The notes: generated from the sequence alone by a model not told the origin. Shown: positions 35,680-44,956, counted from the stretch's first letter. The stretch is DNA of 64,000 bases from Streptomyces sp. CB02980 (GCF_014451325.2 NZ_JACSCH020000021.1:20377-84376), one strand, 5' to 3'. Numbers and translations are program-made.

Positions 35680-36642
35680 CTAGGAAGCGTCGGCGGCGGG
35701 CTCGCGGTGCACTCCGGCGAGGAGGGCCAGGTCCTCGTCGGTGAGCCGGATCGCGCCGGCGTCGACGTTGGCGGCGAGGTGCTCGGGGTCGCCGGTGCCG
35801 GGGATGGCGAGGAGGTGCGGGCCCTGGTGAAGGGTCCAGGCGATCCGGATCTGGGCGGGGCTCGCGCCGTGGGCCTCGGCGACGGCGAGGACCTCGGGGC
35901 TCTCGGGGGCGGTGGCTCCGCCCTGACGGCCGGCGGCGGCGATCGCGTAGAAGGGCACGAAGGCGATGCCCTGCTCGCCGCAGCGACGTACGAAGTCCTC
36001 GTACTCGGGGCGGACCCCGATCCCGTACATGTTCTGCACGCAGACGACGGGGGCGATGGCCTGCGCCTCGGTGAGCTGCTCAGGGGTGATGTTGGAGACG
36101 CCGAGGTGGCGGATGAGGCCGGCCTCGCGGAGCTCGGCGAGGGCGCCGAAGCGTTCGGCGATCGAATCGGTGCCGACGATGCGGAGGTTGACGACGTCGA
36201 GGTGGTCGCGGCCGAGCTGACGCAGGTTCTCCTCGACCTGGCCGCGCAGGGCGGCGGCGGTGCGCGCGTGGGTGCCCCAGGCGCCGGAGGCGTCGCGGCA
36301 GGGGCCGACCTTGGTGGCGATGACGAGGTCGTCGGGGTAGGGCCCGCCGACGGCGCTGCTGATCAGCTCGTTGGCGGAGCGGAGCGGGGAGAAGTAGAAG
36401 GCGGCGGTGTCGATGTGGTTCACGCCGAGGTCGACGGCCTTGCGCAGCACGGCGATCGCCTCGTCGCGGTCGCGGGGCACGGCGTGCTCGACGAGTGCCT
36501 CACCACGCTGGGGCAGCCGCATGGCGCCGAACCCGATGCGGTTGACCGTGAGGTCCCCGAGGAGCCAGGTACCGGCGGCGGAGGCGAGGGTGGGAGAGGT
36601 GGGAGGGGTGGTGGCGGTGGTGACGGTGGGGGAGGTGGTCAT
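35680..36642 (-). CDS. Aldo/keto reductase
   Basis: A 320-residue TIM-barrel NADPH-dependent reductase. IGFGAMRLP opens the barrel. The tetrad residues sit in HIDTAAFYF (Asp, Tyr) and VIATKVG (Lys); the usual His position reads VVNLRIVG, so that His is missing. LIRHLGVSNITPEQL and AIPGTGDPEHLAANV are typical. The ATG at 36640-36642 is chosen after an open but unrelated extension. It is divergent from the secreted hydrolase and upstream of the solute-binding-like gene. Confidence 0.88.
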   Translation of the reverse strand: MTTSPTVTTATTPPTSPTLASAAGTWLLGDLTVNRIGFGAMRLPQRGEALVEHAVPRDRDEAIAVLRKAVDLGVNHIDTAAFYFSPLRSANELISSAVGGPYPDDLVIATKVGPCRDASGAWGTHARTAAALRGQVEENLRQLGRDHLDVVNLRIVGTDSIAERFGALAELREAGLIRHLGVSNITPEQLTEAQAIAPVVCVQNMYGIGVRPEYEDFVRRCGEQGIAFVPFYAIAAAGRQGGATAPESPEVLAVAEAHGASPAQIRIAWTLHQGPHLLAIPGTGDPEHLAANVDAGAIRLTDEDLALLAGVHREPAADAS

Positions 36643-36840
36643 GCGGGGATGATTCCCCAGGGGATTCGGGACCGCCATCGGATAAGGGATTCCGCTCAGG
36701 CGTCCCGGGCCCACCCGTCTGGTGTGTCCCCTCCCGCCCCTCCCTCCCGAACGCCCCTCATATCTCCGGGGGTTGGCCCTACCCCCGGGTCGCGTGCCTG
36801 CCGGATGGGACGGGGGGTCCCGCTTCGACAGGCTGTGGGC

Positions 36841-38343
36841 ATGACAGCGAATCCTGGACGTCACGCTTCTCTTCTCGGTCTCTCCGTCGCCATCGTCGCC
36901 GGGCTCGGACTCGCCGCCGGCGGCGGCGTCGCTCCCGCCTCCGCCGCCGGGCTCGACTGGGGGGTGTGCGACCCCGCCGTCAAGCCGCTTCCCGGGCAGC
37001 AGTGCGCCACGCTCTCCGTACCCCTCGACTACGCCGATCCCGACGGGCAGCAGATTCGGCTCGCCGTGTCCCGGATCGCCAGTACCCGCCCCGACGCCCG
37101 GCGCGGGACCCTCATGGTCATTCCCGGTGGGCCCGGCAGCTCCGGCGTCCAGCGGCTCGGGCAGAAGGGGGCCGCCCTCGGCCGGGAGACGGACGGGGCC
37201 TACGACCTCGTCGCCTTCGACCCTCGCGGGGTCGGCGGGTCCGCCAAGGCCGGCTGCGGGCTCGCCGAGGCCGATCGGTGGATGGTCACCCTGCGGTCCT
37301 GGCCCGGTGCCGACGGGTCGATCGATGAGAACGTGGCCCGGTCGAAGCGGACCGCCGAGGCCTGCGCCCGCAACGGCGGTGCCATGCTGCGCGGCCTCAC
37401 CACCGCCAACCAGGTGCGCGACCTCGAACGGCTGCGGCTGGCCCTCGGGGAGCGCAGGCTCTCCGCCTGGAGCGTCTCCTACGGGACCTACGTCGCCGCC
37501 GCCTACGCCCAGAAGTTCCCGGAGCGGACCGACCGTTGGGTCCTCGACAGCAGCAACGACCCCGACCCCCGGCGCGTCGCCCGCGGCTGGCTGGAAGGCA
37601 TGGCGCAGGGCGCCGAGGACCGCTTCCCCGACTTCGCCGCCTGGGCCTCGCACCCCGACCGGGGGGACACCGGGCTTCGGCTCGCCCAGCGCCCCGAGGA
37701 CGTCCGGCCCCTCGTGCTCGGTCTTGCCGCCCGGCTCGATCGCGAGCCTCGTCCCACCGGCACCTCCGGTGTGGATCTCACCGGGACCATGCTGCTCCAG
37801 GCGCTTCAGCAGGCGCTCTACTCCGACGCCTCCTTCCCCGCCTTCGGCCGGCTCGTCGCCGCCGCCCTCGACCCGAAGGGCACGCCCGAGCTGCCGCCCG
37901 AGCTCACGGGCGCCCTGCCCGATGACGCCGCCGCCATCACCATGGGTGTCATCTGCAACGACGTCGACTGGCCCCGGCAGTCCGTGCGGACCTACGAGCG
38001 GGCGGTCGCCGCCGACCGCGTGCGGCACCCGCTGACGGCCGGCATGACCGTGAACGTCACCCCCTGCGCGTACTGGAAGGGCGGTGCCGTCGAGAAGCCC
38101 GTCCGCATCACCGACCGCGGGCCGTCCAACATCCTCATGATCCAGAACCTGCGGGATCCCTCCACCCCGTACTCCAAGGGGATGGCGATGCGGCGCGCGC
38201 TCGGTGACCGCGCCCGGCTCGTCTCCGTCGACCACGGCGGGCACGGGGTCTACCTCGGGAACGGGAACGCCTGTGGGGATCGGGCCGTGACCCGCTTCCT
38301 CACCGAGGGCGTCCGGCCGGACGGGGACGTCCTCTGCCGGTAG
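36841..38343 (+). CDS. Secreted alpha/beta hydrolase, tripeptidyl aminopeptidase (SlpD/E-like) family
   Basis: A 500-residue exported serine hydrolase related to Streptomyces tripeptidyl/prolyl aminopeptidases. A Sec signal ends near PASAAGLDW. The oxyanion region is VIPGGPGSSG, the nucleophile is Ser213 in WSVSYGTY, the acid lies in RDPSTPYS and the base in DHGGHGVYL. The residue two before the nucleophile is Ser rather than the usual Gly. Even numbers of Cys suggest disulfides. The ATG at 36841 is the start; it is single and followed by two hairpins. Confidence 0.9.
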   Translation: MTANPGRHASLLGLSVAIVAGLGLAAGGGVAPASAAGLDWGVCDPAVKPLPGQQCATLSVPLDYADPDGQQIRLAVSRIASTRPDARRGTLMVIPGGPGSSGVQRLGQKGAALGRETDGAYDLVAFDPRGVGGSAKAGCGLAEADRWMVTLRSWPGADGSIDENVARSKRTAEACARNGGAMLRGLTTANQVRDLERLRLALGERRLSAWSVSYGTYVAAAYAQKFPERTDRWVLDSSNDPDPRRVARGWLEGMAQGAEDRFPDFAAWASHPDRGDTGLRLAQRPEDVRPLVLGLAARLDREPRPTGTSGVDLTGTMLLQALQQALYSDASFPAFGRLVAAALDPKGTPELPPELTGALPDDAAAITMGVICNDVDWPRQSVRTYERAVAADRVRHPLTAGMTVNVTPCAYWKGGAVEKPVRITDRGPSNILMIQNLRDPSTPYSKGMAMRRALGDRARLVSVDHGGHGVYLGNGNACGDRAVTRFLTEGVRPDGDVLCR

Positions 38344-38347
38344 GCCT

Positions 38348-38403
38348 CTCCCGCACACCGCCGATGTGCGGGAGCCCGGTCGGAATTCCTCCGGCCGGGC
38401 TCC
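38348..38403. terminator. Double hairpin between convergent genes
   Basis: A 10-bp perfect hairpin (38348-38357 with 38365-38374) is followed by a 13-bp hairpin with one mismatch (38371-38383 with 38391-38403). They separate the hydrolase from the convergent PTS gene and can terminate both. Confidence 0.75.
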
Positions 38404-38416
38404 CTTCTTCCTTCGC

Positions 38417-39907
38417 TCAGACCTTCGCCGGCTCCGGCTCCCGCTCCGGCGTCGGGCCGCCCTTCGCCACCGTCACCTCCGTCTGCTCCGCCTCCGTGTC
38501 CACGTTGAACTCCTCCAGGAGTTCCTTGCTGAAGCCCCAGAAGTACGTCGCCGTGAAGCCCGCCAGGTAGCCGACGATCAGGCCGCCCGCGTAGATCGCG
38601 ATCGTCTCGCCCAGGCCCTTGCTGCCGTCGAGGAGGGGGAAGAGGGCCCAGCCCGAGGGGCCGATCGCCGTCGAGCCGACCGTGTCGCCCAGCATGCTGA
38701 ACAGTCCGACGAAGCCGCCGCCGAACGCTCCGCCGACGCAGGCCGTGATGAACGGGCGGCCGAGGGGGAGCGAGACGCCGTAGATGAGCGGCTCGCCGAC
38801 GCCCAGGAAGCCGGCCGGGAGCGCGGACTTGATCGTGCGGCGGATCGAGCCGTTGCGCGGGAGCTTCAGGTAGACGGCCATCGCCGCGCCGACCTGGCCC
38901 GCGCCCGCCATCGCCAGGATGGGGAGGAGGACCGTGTAGCCCTGCTGCTCGATGAGCGTGGTGTGGATCGGGATGAGGGCCTGGTGCAGGCCCAGCATCA
39001 CCAGCGGCAGGAACAGGCCGCCGAGGAGGAAGCCCGCTCCGGCGCCCGCGTTCGCGAGGAGCCAGTCGGCGAACTCGCCGATGGCGGTGGAGATCTCACC
39101 GGCCACGAACATCAGGCCGAAGATCGTGACCAGGCCCGAGATCAGGACCGTCAGGGTCGGAGTGACCAGGACGTCGAGGGACTCCGGCACCCAGCGGCGG
39201 CACCACTTCTCCACGTACACCGCGAGGATCGCCGCGCCGAGCGCGCCGAGCACACCGCCCTGACCGGGGGAGAGGGTCTGGCCGAAGGCGTCGATCTTGG
39301 CGACGCCCGGGAAGACGATGATCGCCGCGACCGCGCCGCCGAGGATCGCCGTACCGCCGAACTCCTTCGCCGTGTTGTAGCCGACGAAGACCGCGATGAG
39401 GGCCATGAAGCCGCTCGCCATCGCCGCGAGCGCCGGGGTGACGCCGGGCAGCCGGCCGAGGTTGATCAGCAGGCCGTTGAGGCCGGCGATGATGCCGCAG
39501 CCGATGAGCGCGGGGATCAGCGGGACGAAGATGTTCGCGATCCGGCGGAGGAAGAGCTTGAACGGGGTGGCGTTCTTCGCCTTCCGCGCCGCCTTCAGGG
39601 CCGCGCCCTGCGCCGCGAGGTCCTCCGCCGAGTGCGTCGGCTGCGGGGCCGCCGCCACCAGGGCCTCGATCTCCGGGGTCACGCGGGCGACGGTGCCAGG
39701 GCCGAGGACGATCTGGTACGTGTCGTCCTCCACCACGCCCATCACGGCGGGCAGTGCCCTGAGGGCCTCGTCCTGGACGAGCGAGCGGTCGCGCAGCCCC
39801 AGCCGGAGGCGGGTCATGCAGTGGGCCACGGAGCTGATGTTCTCGGCGCCGCCGACGAGGGGGAGGATCGCGGCGGCGATGGCGCGGTTCTTGTCGTCTG
39901 TGCTCAT
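38417..39907 (-). CDS. murP: PTS EIIBC transporter, probably for N-acetylmuramic acid
   Basis: A 496-residue phosphotransferase permease. The N-terminal EIIB domain has the phospho-Cys at residue 30 in SVAHCMTRLRL, and the EIIC domain of about ten membrane segments follows (FVPLIPALIGCGIIAGLNG in part, GVGEPLIYGVSLPLGRPF). No EIIA is fused, so EIIA(Crr) must phosphorylate it in trans. The position directly downstream of murQ and murR indicates MurNAc uptake with formation of MurNAc-6-phosphate, the MurQ substrate. The ATG is at 39905-39907. Confidence 0.88.
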   Translation of the reverse strand: MSTDDKNRAIAAAILPLVGGAENISSVAHCMTRLRLGLRDRSLVQDEALRALPAVMGVVEDDTYQIVLGPGTVARVTPEIEALVAAAPQPTHSAEDLAAQGAALKAARKAKNATPFKLFLRRIANIFVPLIPALIGCGIIAGLNGLLINLGRLPGVTPALAAMASGFMALIAVFVGYNTAKEFGGTAILGGAVAAIIVFPGVAKIDAFGQTLSPGQGGVLGALGAAILAVYVEKWCRRWVPESLDVLVTPTLTVLISGLVTIFGLMFVAGEISTAIGEFADWLLANAGAGAGFLLGGLFLPLVMLGLHQALIPIHTTLIEQQGYTVLLPILAMAGAGQVGAAMAVYLKLPRNGSIRRTIKSALPAGFLGVGEPLIYGVSLPLGRPFITACVGGAFGGGFVGLFSMLGDTVGSTAIGPSGWALFPLLDGSKGLGETIAIYAGGLIVGYLAGFTATYFWGFSKELLEEFNVDTEAEQTEVTVAKGGPTPEREPEPAKV

Positions 39908-39978
39908 GGTGCGGTGGTGCCTTGCTGTGAGGGGTGCCTCTGGGGGAGGGGGCCGACGGGTGGTGCCCCCCCCGGGGG

Positions 39979-40914
39979 TTACGTCGTGGGCCCGGCCGCG
40001 TGCAGCGCCGCGCGCAGGTGGCCCCGGGAGACCGTCAGCCGTTCGGCGGCCGTGGGGGCGTCGATGTCGGCGAGGATCATGAGGATCGCGTTCTTCACCT
40101 CCCCGTCGGCGGCGGCGAGGGCGGTCTCGATCTGCTCGTCCGGCGCGCCGGTGGCCAGGGCGACGATCCGCCGCGAGCGGGCCTGGAGCTTGTCGTTGGA
40201 GGCGCGGACGTCGACCATCAGGTTTCCGTACGTCTTGCCGAGCCGGATCATCGTGATGGTCGAGATCATGTTGAGGACGAGCTTCTGGGCGGTGCCCGCC
40301 TTGAGCCGGGTCGAGCCGGTGAGCAGCTCCGGGCCGGGGACGACCTCGATGCCGTGCTCGGCGGCGGCGGCGAGCGCGCTGTCCTCGTTGCAGGAGAGGC
40401 CGATGGTGAGCGCGCCCCGCGCGCGGGCGTGCTCGACGGCGCCGATGGCGTACGGGGTGCGGCCTGAGGCGGAGATGCCGACGACGGTGTCGTCCGCGGT
40501 GACGCCGAGCGCGGTGAGGTCCTCGGCGGCGAGTTCCTTGGAGTCCTCGGCGCCTTCGACGGCCTTGACCATGGCGGAGGGGCCGCCCGCGATGAGGCCG
40601 ACGACCTCGCTCGGGTCGGTGTTGAAGGTGGGCGGGCACTCGCTGGCGTCGAGGACGCCGAGGCGGCCCGCGGTGCCGGCGCCCATGTAGATGAGGCGTC
40701 CGCCGCGGGCCATGCGCTCGGCGGTGGCGTCGATGGCGGCGGCGATGGCCGGGAGCTGCCGGGCGACGGCGGTGGGGACGGTGGCGTCCTCCCCGTTCAT
40801 GAGCGCGGCGATCTCGGCGGTGGGGAGCTGGTCGATCTCGGCCAGTTCCGGACGGAACGCCTCGGTGGTGAGGGTGGCCAGCTGGGCGCGGAGTTCGGAG
40901 TACGTAGCAGACAC
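39979..40914 (-). CDS. murQ: N-acetylmuramic acid 6-phosphate etherase
   Basis: A 311-residue SIS-fold lyase that cleaves the lactyl ether of MurNAc-6-phosphate to GlcNAc-6-phosphate and D-lactate. MGAGTAGRLGVLDASECPPT contains the catalytic Glu and defines the family; VGISASGRTPY is the second sugar-phosphate loop. Its product feeds NagA, encoded 26 kb to the left. It sits between murR and murP with short gaps, as part of a recycling operon. Confidence 0.96.
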   Translation of the reverse strand: MSATYSELRAQLATLTTEAFRPELAEIDQLPTAEIAALMNGEDATVPTAVARQLPAIAAAIDATAERMARGGRLIYMGAGTAGRLGVLDASECPPTFNTDPSEVVGLIAGGPSAMVKAVEGAEDSKELAAEDLTALGVTADDTVVGISASGRTPYAIGAVEHARARGALTIGLSCNEDSALAAAAEHGIEVVPGPELLTGSTRLKAGTAQKLVLNMISTITMIRLGKTYGNLMVDVRASNDKLQARSRRIVALATGAPDEQIETALAAADGEVKNAILMILADIDAPTAAERLTVSRGHLRAALHAAGPTT

Positions 40915-40940
40915 GTGCGGCTCTTTCGGTGCTGTGGTCG

Positions 40941-41858
40941 TCAGCGGGTGCGGGGTGAGTGGCGGTGGGCCAGGGCTTCGTACGAGGCGGCGAGGGCAGG
41001 GGCCGCCGTCTCGTACGTACGCTGTGTGACACAGGTGAACAGGCAGTCCACGACCAGGAGTTGGCTGGTCCGGGACGACATGGCCGCGGGGCGCAGTTCG
41101 CTCTCGCGGGCGGTGGAGGTGGTGAGGACGTGGTCGGCGTACTGCGTGACCGGCCCGTCCGGGCGGCCGGTGATCGCGACCGTCGTCGCCCCGTGGTCGA
41201 AGGCGACCCGGAGCGGTTCTATGACGTCGCCGGTCGAGCCGGAGTGGGTGATGGCGATGGCGACGTCGCCGGAGCGGAGCTGCACGGCGTTGGTGACGGC
41301 GAGGTGCGGGTCGCTGTGGGCGTGCGCGATGAGGCCGATGCGGAGGAGTTTCTGGCCGAGGTCCTGGGCGACGAGGCCGGAGGCGCCGATGCCGTAGATG
41401 TCGATGCGGCGGGCGGTGGCCAGGGCGGCGACGGCGGCGCCGAGCTGGACGGTGTCGAGTCCGGCGGCGGTGTCGGCGAGCGTCTGCTGCTCGTCGTAGG
41501 CGAGCTTGGCGACGACGTCGGCGATCGGGTCGTCGACGGCGATGTCGGCGGTGACGGCGGGTGCGCGGCCGGACTGCTGCTGGGCGGCGAGCCCGGCGAG
41601 GGCGAGCCGGAGGTCGCGGTAGCCGGGGTAGCCGAGGAGGCGGGCGGTGCGGACGACGGTCGCCTCACTGGTGCCGGTGAGCTCGGCGAGGCCGGTGACC
41701 GTGAGCGCGGCGCAGCCGGCGGGGTCTCCGGCGACGGCTTCGGCGACCCGCTGCATCGAGCGGGTCATGGACGGCGCGAGGGTCCGCACCTTGGCCGCGA
41801 GCGCGGCGGGGGCGGGGGGCGCGTCGCCTTTGAAACTTTCCTTCACTTCATTGGTCAC
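40941..41858 (-). CDS. murR: MurR/RpiR family transcriptional regulator
   Basis: A 305-residue regulator with an N-terminal RpiR helix-turn-helix (ELTGTSEATVVRTARLLGY) and a C-terminal SIS domain (IDIYGIGASGLVAQDLGQKL, ITHSGSTGDVIE) that should bind MurNAc-6-phosphate or a related ligand. The GTG at 41856-41858 is chosen. It is the first gene of the murR-murQ-murP operon and is very probably self-controlled through the palindromes at 41832 and 41863. Confidence 0.9.
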   Translation of the reverse strand: MTNEVKESFKGDAPPAPAALAAKVRTLAPSMTRSMQRVAEAVAGDPAGCAALTVTGLAELTGTSEATVVRTARLLGYPGYRDLRLALAGLAAQQQSGRAPAVTADIAVDDPIADVVAKLAYDEQQTLADTAAGLDTVQLGAAVAALATARRIDIYGIGASGLVAQDLGQKLLRIGLIAHAHSDPHLAVTNAVQLRSGDVAIAITHSGSTGDVIEPLRVAFDHGATTVAITGRPDGPVTQYADHVLTTSTARESELRPAAMSSRTSQLLVVDCLFTCVTQRTYETAAPALAASYEALAHRHSPRTR

Positions 41859-41875
41859 ACCTGAAAGATACTTTC
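41832..41875. promoter_or_regulatory. Two GAAA..TTTC palindromes at the murR start
   Basis: GAAAGATACTTTC (41863-41875) lies just upstream of the GTG and GAAACTTTC (41832-41840) within the first codons. RpiR-type regulators commonly bind such GAAA/TTTC palindromes, so this looks like the operator of the operon. Confidence 0.5.
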
Positions 41876-41979
41876 GGAGGGGTGGTGCGACAAGACCCCG
41901 TCGGTCCCGGATCGGGGCGGGACCTTCGGTCCTTCGCGGACACCCCCGAGCTGCGCTCGTCCCGGGTGACAATGGGTGC

Positions 41980-42336
41980 ATGGACGACATCGACCCCGTG
42001 GAGCAGGCGCTGCACGCCGCTCGCGCCCTGGTACTGGCCGACCTGGTGGCCCGCGAGGTCGCAGCCGCCGAGGTGGTGTCGATGGTGGAGGACGCGGTGA
42101 CCCACCGGCGCTGGTGGGTCGAGCAGTGGCCCGAGGGCCTGACGTACGTCGCCGGTCTCGTCGCCCAGGACGTCCAGGACGCCCTCCTCGAACGGTACGG
42201 CCGCTGGCCGCTCTGCCCGGTCTGCTCCACCGGTGACCCGCACGCCCTGGACGTGGAGCCCGAGCTGGGGCCGGACCCGCACTGGGTCTGCGGGAAGCAG
42301 GGTGTCGTGGTCGCGCCGGTCGGCGGTCTCACATGA
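41980..42336 (+). CDS. Conserved small hypothetical protein with Cys pair
   Basis: A 118-residue acidic protein I cannot name. The first 80 residues look helical (VEQALHAARALVLADLVARE). The last 35 contain CPVCSTGDPHALDV and a further WVCGKQG, which could make a partial zinc ribbon with CPVC as one half. The ATG at 41980 is the best start. It is divergent from murR, followed by a DUF4031 gene on the same strand 64 bases later. Confidence 0.7.
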   Translation: MDDIDPVEQALHAARALVLADLVAREVAAAEVVSMVEDAVTHRRWWVEQWPEGLTYVAGLVAQDVQDALLERYGRWPLCPVCSTGDPHALDVEPELGPDPHWVCGKQGVVVAPVGGLT

Positions 42337-42400
42337 GACGGCCCGGAGCGGGACGGCGGCCCGGACCGGTACGGCGGCCCGGAGTGAGGAGCTCCCGCAC

Positions 42401-42673
42401 GTGACCCTCTACATCGACCCGCCCACCTGGCCGGGGCACGGCCGCATGTGGTCGCACCTGGTCAGCGACGTCTCCTTCGAGGAGCTGCACACCTTCGCCG
42501 CCTCGATCGGCGCCCCGCCCCGCGCCTTCGAGCGGGACCACTACGACATACCCTCCGACCGGTACGCGGACGCCGTGGCCGGCGGTGCGCTGGAGGTCGG
42601 GTCGAAGGAGCTGCTGCGACGCCTCACGGCGGCGGGGCTGCGGCGGCCGAAGGGGCGCCCGGCGCCCTCCTGA
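42401..42673 (+). CDS. DUF4031 domain protein
   Basis: A 90-residue protein of the DUF4031 family: it opens LYIDPPTWPGHGRMWSHLVS and contains RAFERDHYDIPSDRY, both family signatures. GTG at 42401 has GAGGAG nine bases before it. Function is unknown; it may share a transcript with the small protein upstream. Confidence 0.85.
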   Translation: MTLYIDPPTWPGHGRMWSHLVSDVSFEELHTFAASIGAPPRAFERDHYDIPSDRYADAVAGGALEVGSKELLRRLTAAGLRRPKGRPAPS

Positions 42674-42689
42674 CGGCGTTCGGCGCGGG

Positions 42690-43223
42690 TCAGGCGACGT
42701 GGGACGCGATGGCGCGGGCGCACTCCAGCGATTCGGTGTGGGTGGTGTCGACCTCCACGTCGTAGTCGACGCCCCGGTGCACGAGGTCCGCCTGCTGCGC
42801 GGCCATTCCGGTGACCCGGTCGCCGCGCGCGACCTCGCGGCCCTCGGCGACGTGGCTTGCGCACCGGACGCCGACCCAGAGCACGTCGAGGTCGCCGACG
42901 ACGTTCCGCCAGCGGTCCTGGGCGGCCGCTCCGCCCAGGAAGACGTCGTCGATGATGACGCGGGCGCCGGCGCGGGCCATGGTGACGACGCCCTGGGCCC
43001 AGGCGCCCTCGAGGGCGCGGAACTCGGTGCCGATGTTCACTCCGCCGTCGGCGCCGAACGCGATGCCGTCGTCGGAGCTCTGCATCCTGAGGGGCATCGC
43101 GTCGATGAGCGAGTCGACGCCGAACGCGAGCCAGGGGTCGGGGAGTACGGCCTGGAGGCACCGTACGATGCCGGACTTCCCCGCGCTGGAACCGCCGTTG
43201 ATGATGATCATCTGTGTCGTCAC
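42690..43223 (-). CDS. cpt: Chloramphenicol 3-O-phosphotransferase
   Basis: A 177-residue P-loop kinase very close to the S. venezuelae enzyme as I recall it. It begins MIIINGGSSAGKSGIVRCLQ, where GGSSAGKS is the P-loop, and places the catalytic Asp at residue 37 in AFGVDSLIDAMPL, the same number as in the known enzyme. It would inactivate chloramphenicol by phosphorylating the primary hydroxyl. It lies 61 bases after a chloramphenicol-type efflux gene on the same strand, making a two-step resistance unit. Confidence 0.88.
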   Translation of the reverse strand: MTTQMIIINGGSSAGKSGIVRCLQAVLPDPWLAFGVDSLIDAMPLRMQSSDDGIAFGADGGVNIGTEFRALEGAWAQGVVTMARAGARVIIDDVFLGGAAAQDRWRNVVGDLDVLWVGVRCASHVAEGREVARGDRVTGMAAQQADLVHRGVDYDVEVDTTHTESLECARAIASHVA

Positions 43224-43284
43224 CGTGCCACCGTACGGCGGTGACGGGGCCGTGCCGAAAGGATTTCGGCCGGTGCCGGGGGTG

Positions 43285-44589
43285 TCAGCGGGACGTGGAC
43301 GACATGGCCTTCTCGGTCTGCGGGGTGCCGGAGGTCACCACGCGGGACGGGGACCCGTGGAGCTTCAGGGCCACCGCGGCCGTCGCCAGGCCGACGGCGG
43401 TCATCGCCGCGCCCGCCCAGGCCGTCGAGGCGAAGCCGAGGCCCGCGTCGATGACCGTGCCGCCGAGCCAGGGGCCGCCCGTGTTGCCGAGGTTGAAGGC
43501 GGCGGTGGTGGTGGCGCCCGCGAGGGTGGGGGCGGCGCCGGCGACGTTGAACATGCGGGCGTTGAGGGCCGGGGCCGTGTAGAAGGCGGAGACGCCGAGG
43601 AGGAAGGTCAGGACGATCGTGGCGACCGGGCTGGACGCGAAGAGGGCCAGGGCGACCAGGAAGGCCGTGGAGGCGGCGATGCCGGTGAGCAGTACGCCGA
43701 AGAGGTGGGCGTCGGCGACCCGGCCGCCGATCGTCGTACCGATCACGGCGCCGATGCCGAAGAGTCCGAGGACGCCCGAGACCCAGCCCTTGTCGAGGCC
43801 GGACACGTCGGTGAGCAGCGGGGCCAGGTAGGAGAAGGCGCAGAAGACACCGCCCGCCGCGAGGGCGGTGACGACGATCGAGAGGAGGACCTGGCGGTCG
43901 CGGTAGATGGCGACCTCGTTCTTGAGGCGGGGCTTCGTCTCGGGGAGGGGGATGCGGGGGATGCGGGTCACCACGCCGACCAGGGCGATCGCGGACGCGA
44001 GTCCGACCGCCCAGAACGCGGAACGCCAGCCGAGGTGTTCGCCGAGGAACGCGCCGGCCGGGACGCCGAGGACGTTGGCGATGGAGAGGCCGCCGATCAT
44101 GACCGCCATGGCGCGGGCGCGCGAGCCGACCGGGACCATCGCGATGGCCACCGCCGCGCCGACCGCCCAGAATCCGGCGCAGGCGAGGGCGCTGATGATG
44201 CGGGAGGCGAAGAGGATCGCGTAGTTGGGCGCGAGGGCGCCGGCTATCTGGCCGAGGCCGAAGACGGTGATGAGGGCGATGAGGGTGGTCTTGCGGGGGA
44301 GCCGCAGGGTGGCGACGGCGAGCAGCGGCGCGCCGACGACCATGCCGATCGCGAAGGCCGAGATGAGCAGCCCGGCGCGGGGGATGGAGACGTTCATGTC
44401 CTCCGCGATGGGCGGCAGCAGTCCGGAGAGCATGAACTCGCTCGTGCCGAGCGCGAAGACGGACAGGCCGAGGATGTAGACGGCCAGCGGCATGCGGGTG
44501 GCGGATCCGGTGCTCGCCGCGGCGGGCTCGGAGGCCGGTGCGGCGGGCTCGGGAGCGGGTGTCGTGGGCTCGGCGGAGGAAGACGGCAT
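43285..44589 (-). CDS. MFS efflux transporter, Cmx/CmrA chloramphenicol-exporter type
   Basis: A 434-residue DHA1 drug/H+ antiporter with about 12 membrane segments after a Pro/Ala/Glu-rich N-terminus. VYILGLSVFALGTSEFMLSG and GMVVGAPLLAVATLRLPRK are close to actinobacterial chloramphenicol exporters. The ATG at 44587-44589 is adopted; one at 44622 would add 11 residues. It is followed by cpt and is divergent from the giant surface-protein genes. Confidence 0.85.
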   Translation of the reverse strand: MPSSSAEPTTPAPEPAAPASEPAAASTGSATRMPLAVYILGLSVFALGTSEFMLSGLLPPIAEDMNVSIPRAGLLISAFAIGMVVGAPLLAVATLRLPRKTTLIALITVFGLGQIAGALAPNYAILFASRIISALACAGFWAVGAAVAIAMVPVGSRARAMAVMIGGLSIANVLGVPAGAFLGEHLGWRSAFWAVGLASAIALVGVVTRIPRIPLPETKPRLKNEVAIYRDRQVLLSIVVTALAAGGVFCAFSYLAPLLTDVSGLDKGWVSGVLGLFGIGAVIGTTIGGRVADAHLFGVLLTGIAASTAFLVALALFASSPVATIVLTFLLGVSAFYTAPALNARMFNVAGAAPTLAGATTTAAFNLGNTGGPWLGGTVIDAGLGFASTAWAGAAMTAVGLATAAVALKLHGSPSRVVTSGTPQTEKAMSSTSR

Positions 44590-44692
44590 GACATGCGTCA
44601 ACCTGTGGTTTGTGCCTGTCATTCCTGCTTCGCCGGGGATCTCGGCATATGGACAGATGCCTCCCGGGGGCGCTTTACGCTCGGTAACAACA

Positions 44693-44765
44693 TGATCAAT
44701 CAGGCGGTCGCCTTGCCCGGTGCTGGCATGTTGTGTGCCTTTCGTGAAGGTTATTTGATCTTCAC
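44693..44765 (+). promoter_or_regulatory. Conserved control region of giant gene 1
   Basis: TGATCAAT at 44693 and an inverted repeat GTGAAGGT, TATTTG, ATCTTCAC at 44744-44765 recur, with almost the same spacing, before giant gene 2. The repeat lies 213 bases before the start codon. It may be an operator or an RNA hairpin in the leader. Confidence 0.6.
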
Positions 44766-44956
44766 GTGTGGCGTCGGACATGACATGGTCGCGGAGTAAA
44801 GCGGCAGCGCCGGTTCGTGGGGGGCGAGCGTGCCGGCACTGTCGTGGCCAAGGGGGAAGTCTGCCTGGTCGGCGCCTGTGTCGTCGGTGTCATGCCCATG
44901 TTTAGACGCCCATGTGCAGAGTGCTGCCGGACGATCGCGAGATTGCAAGGCAGAAC

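Noticed and set aside
42690..44589. Start of a chloramphenicol biosynthetic cluster.
   Set aside because: Only a resistance phosphotransferase and an exporter are present; flanking genes are cell-wall recycling genes and the giant surface proteins.
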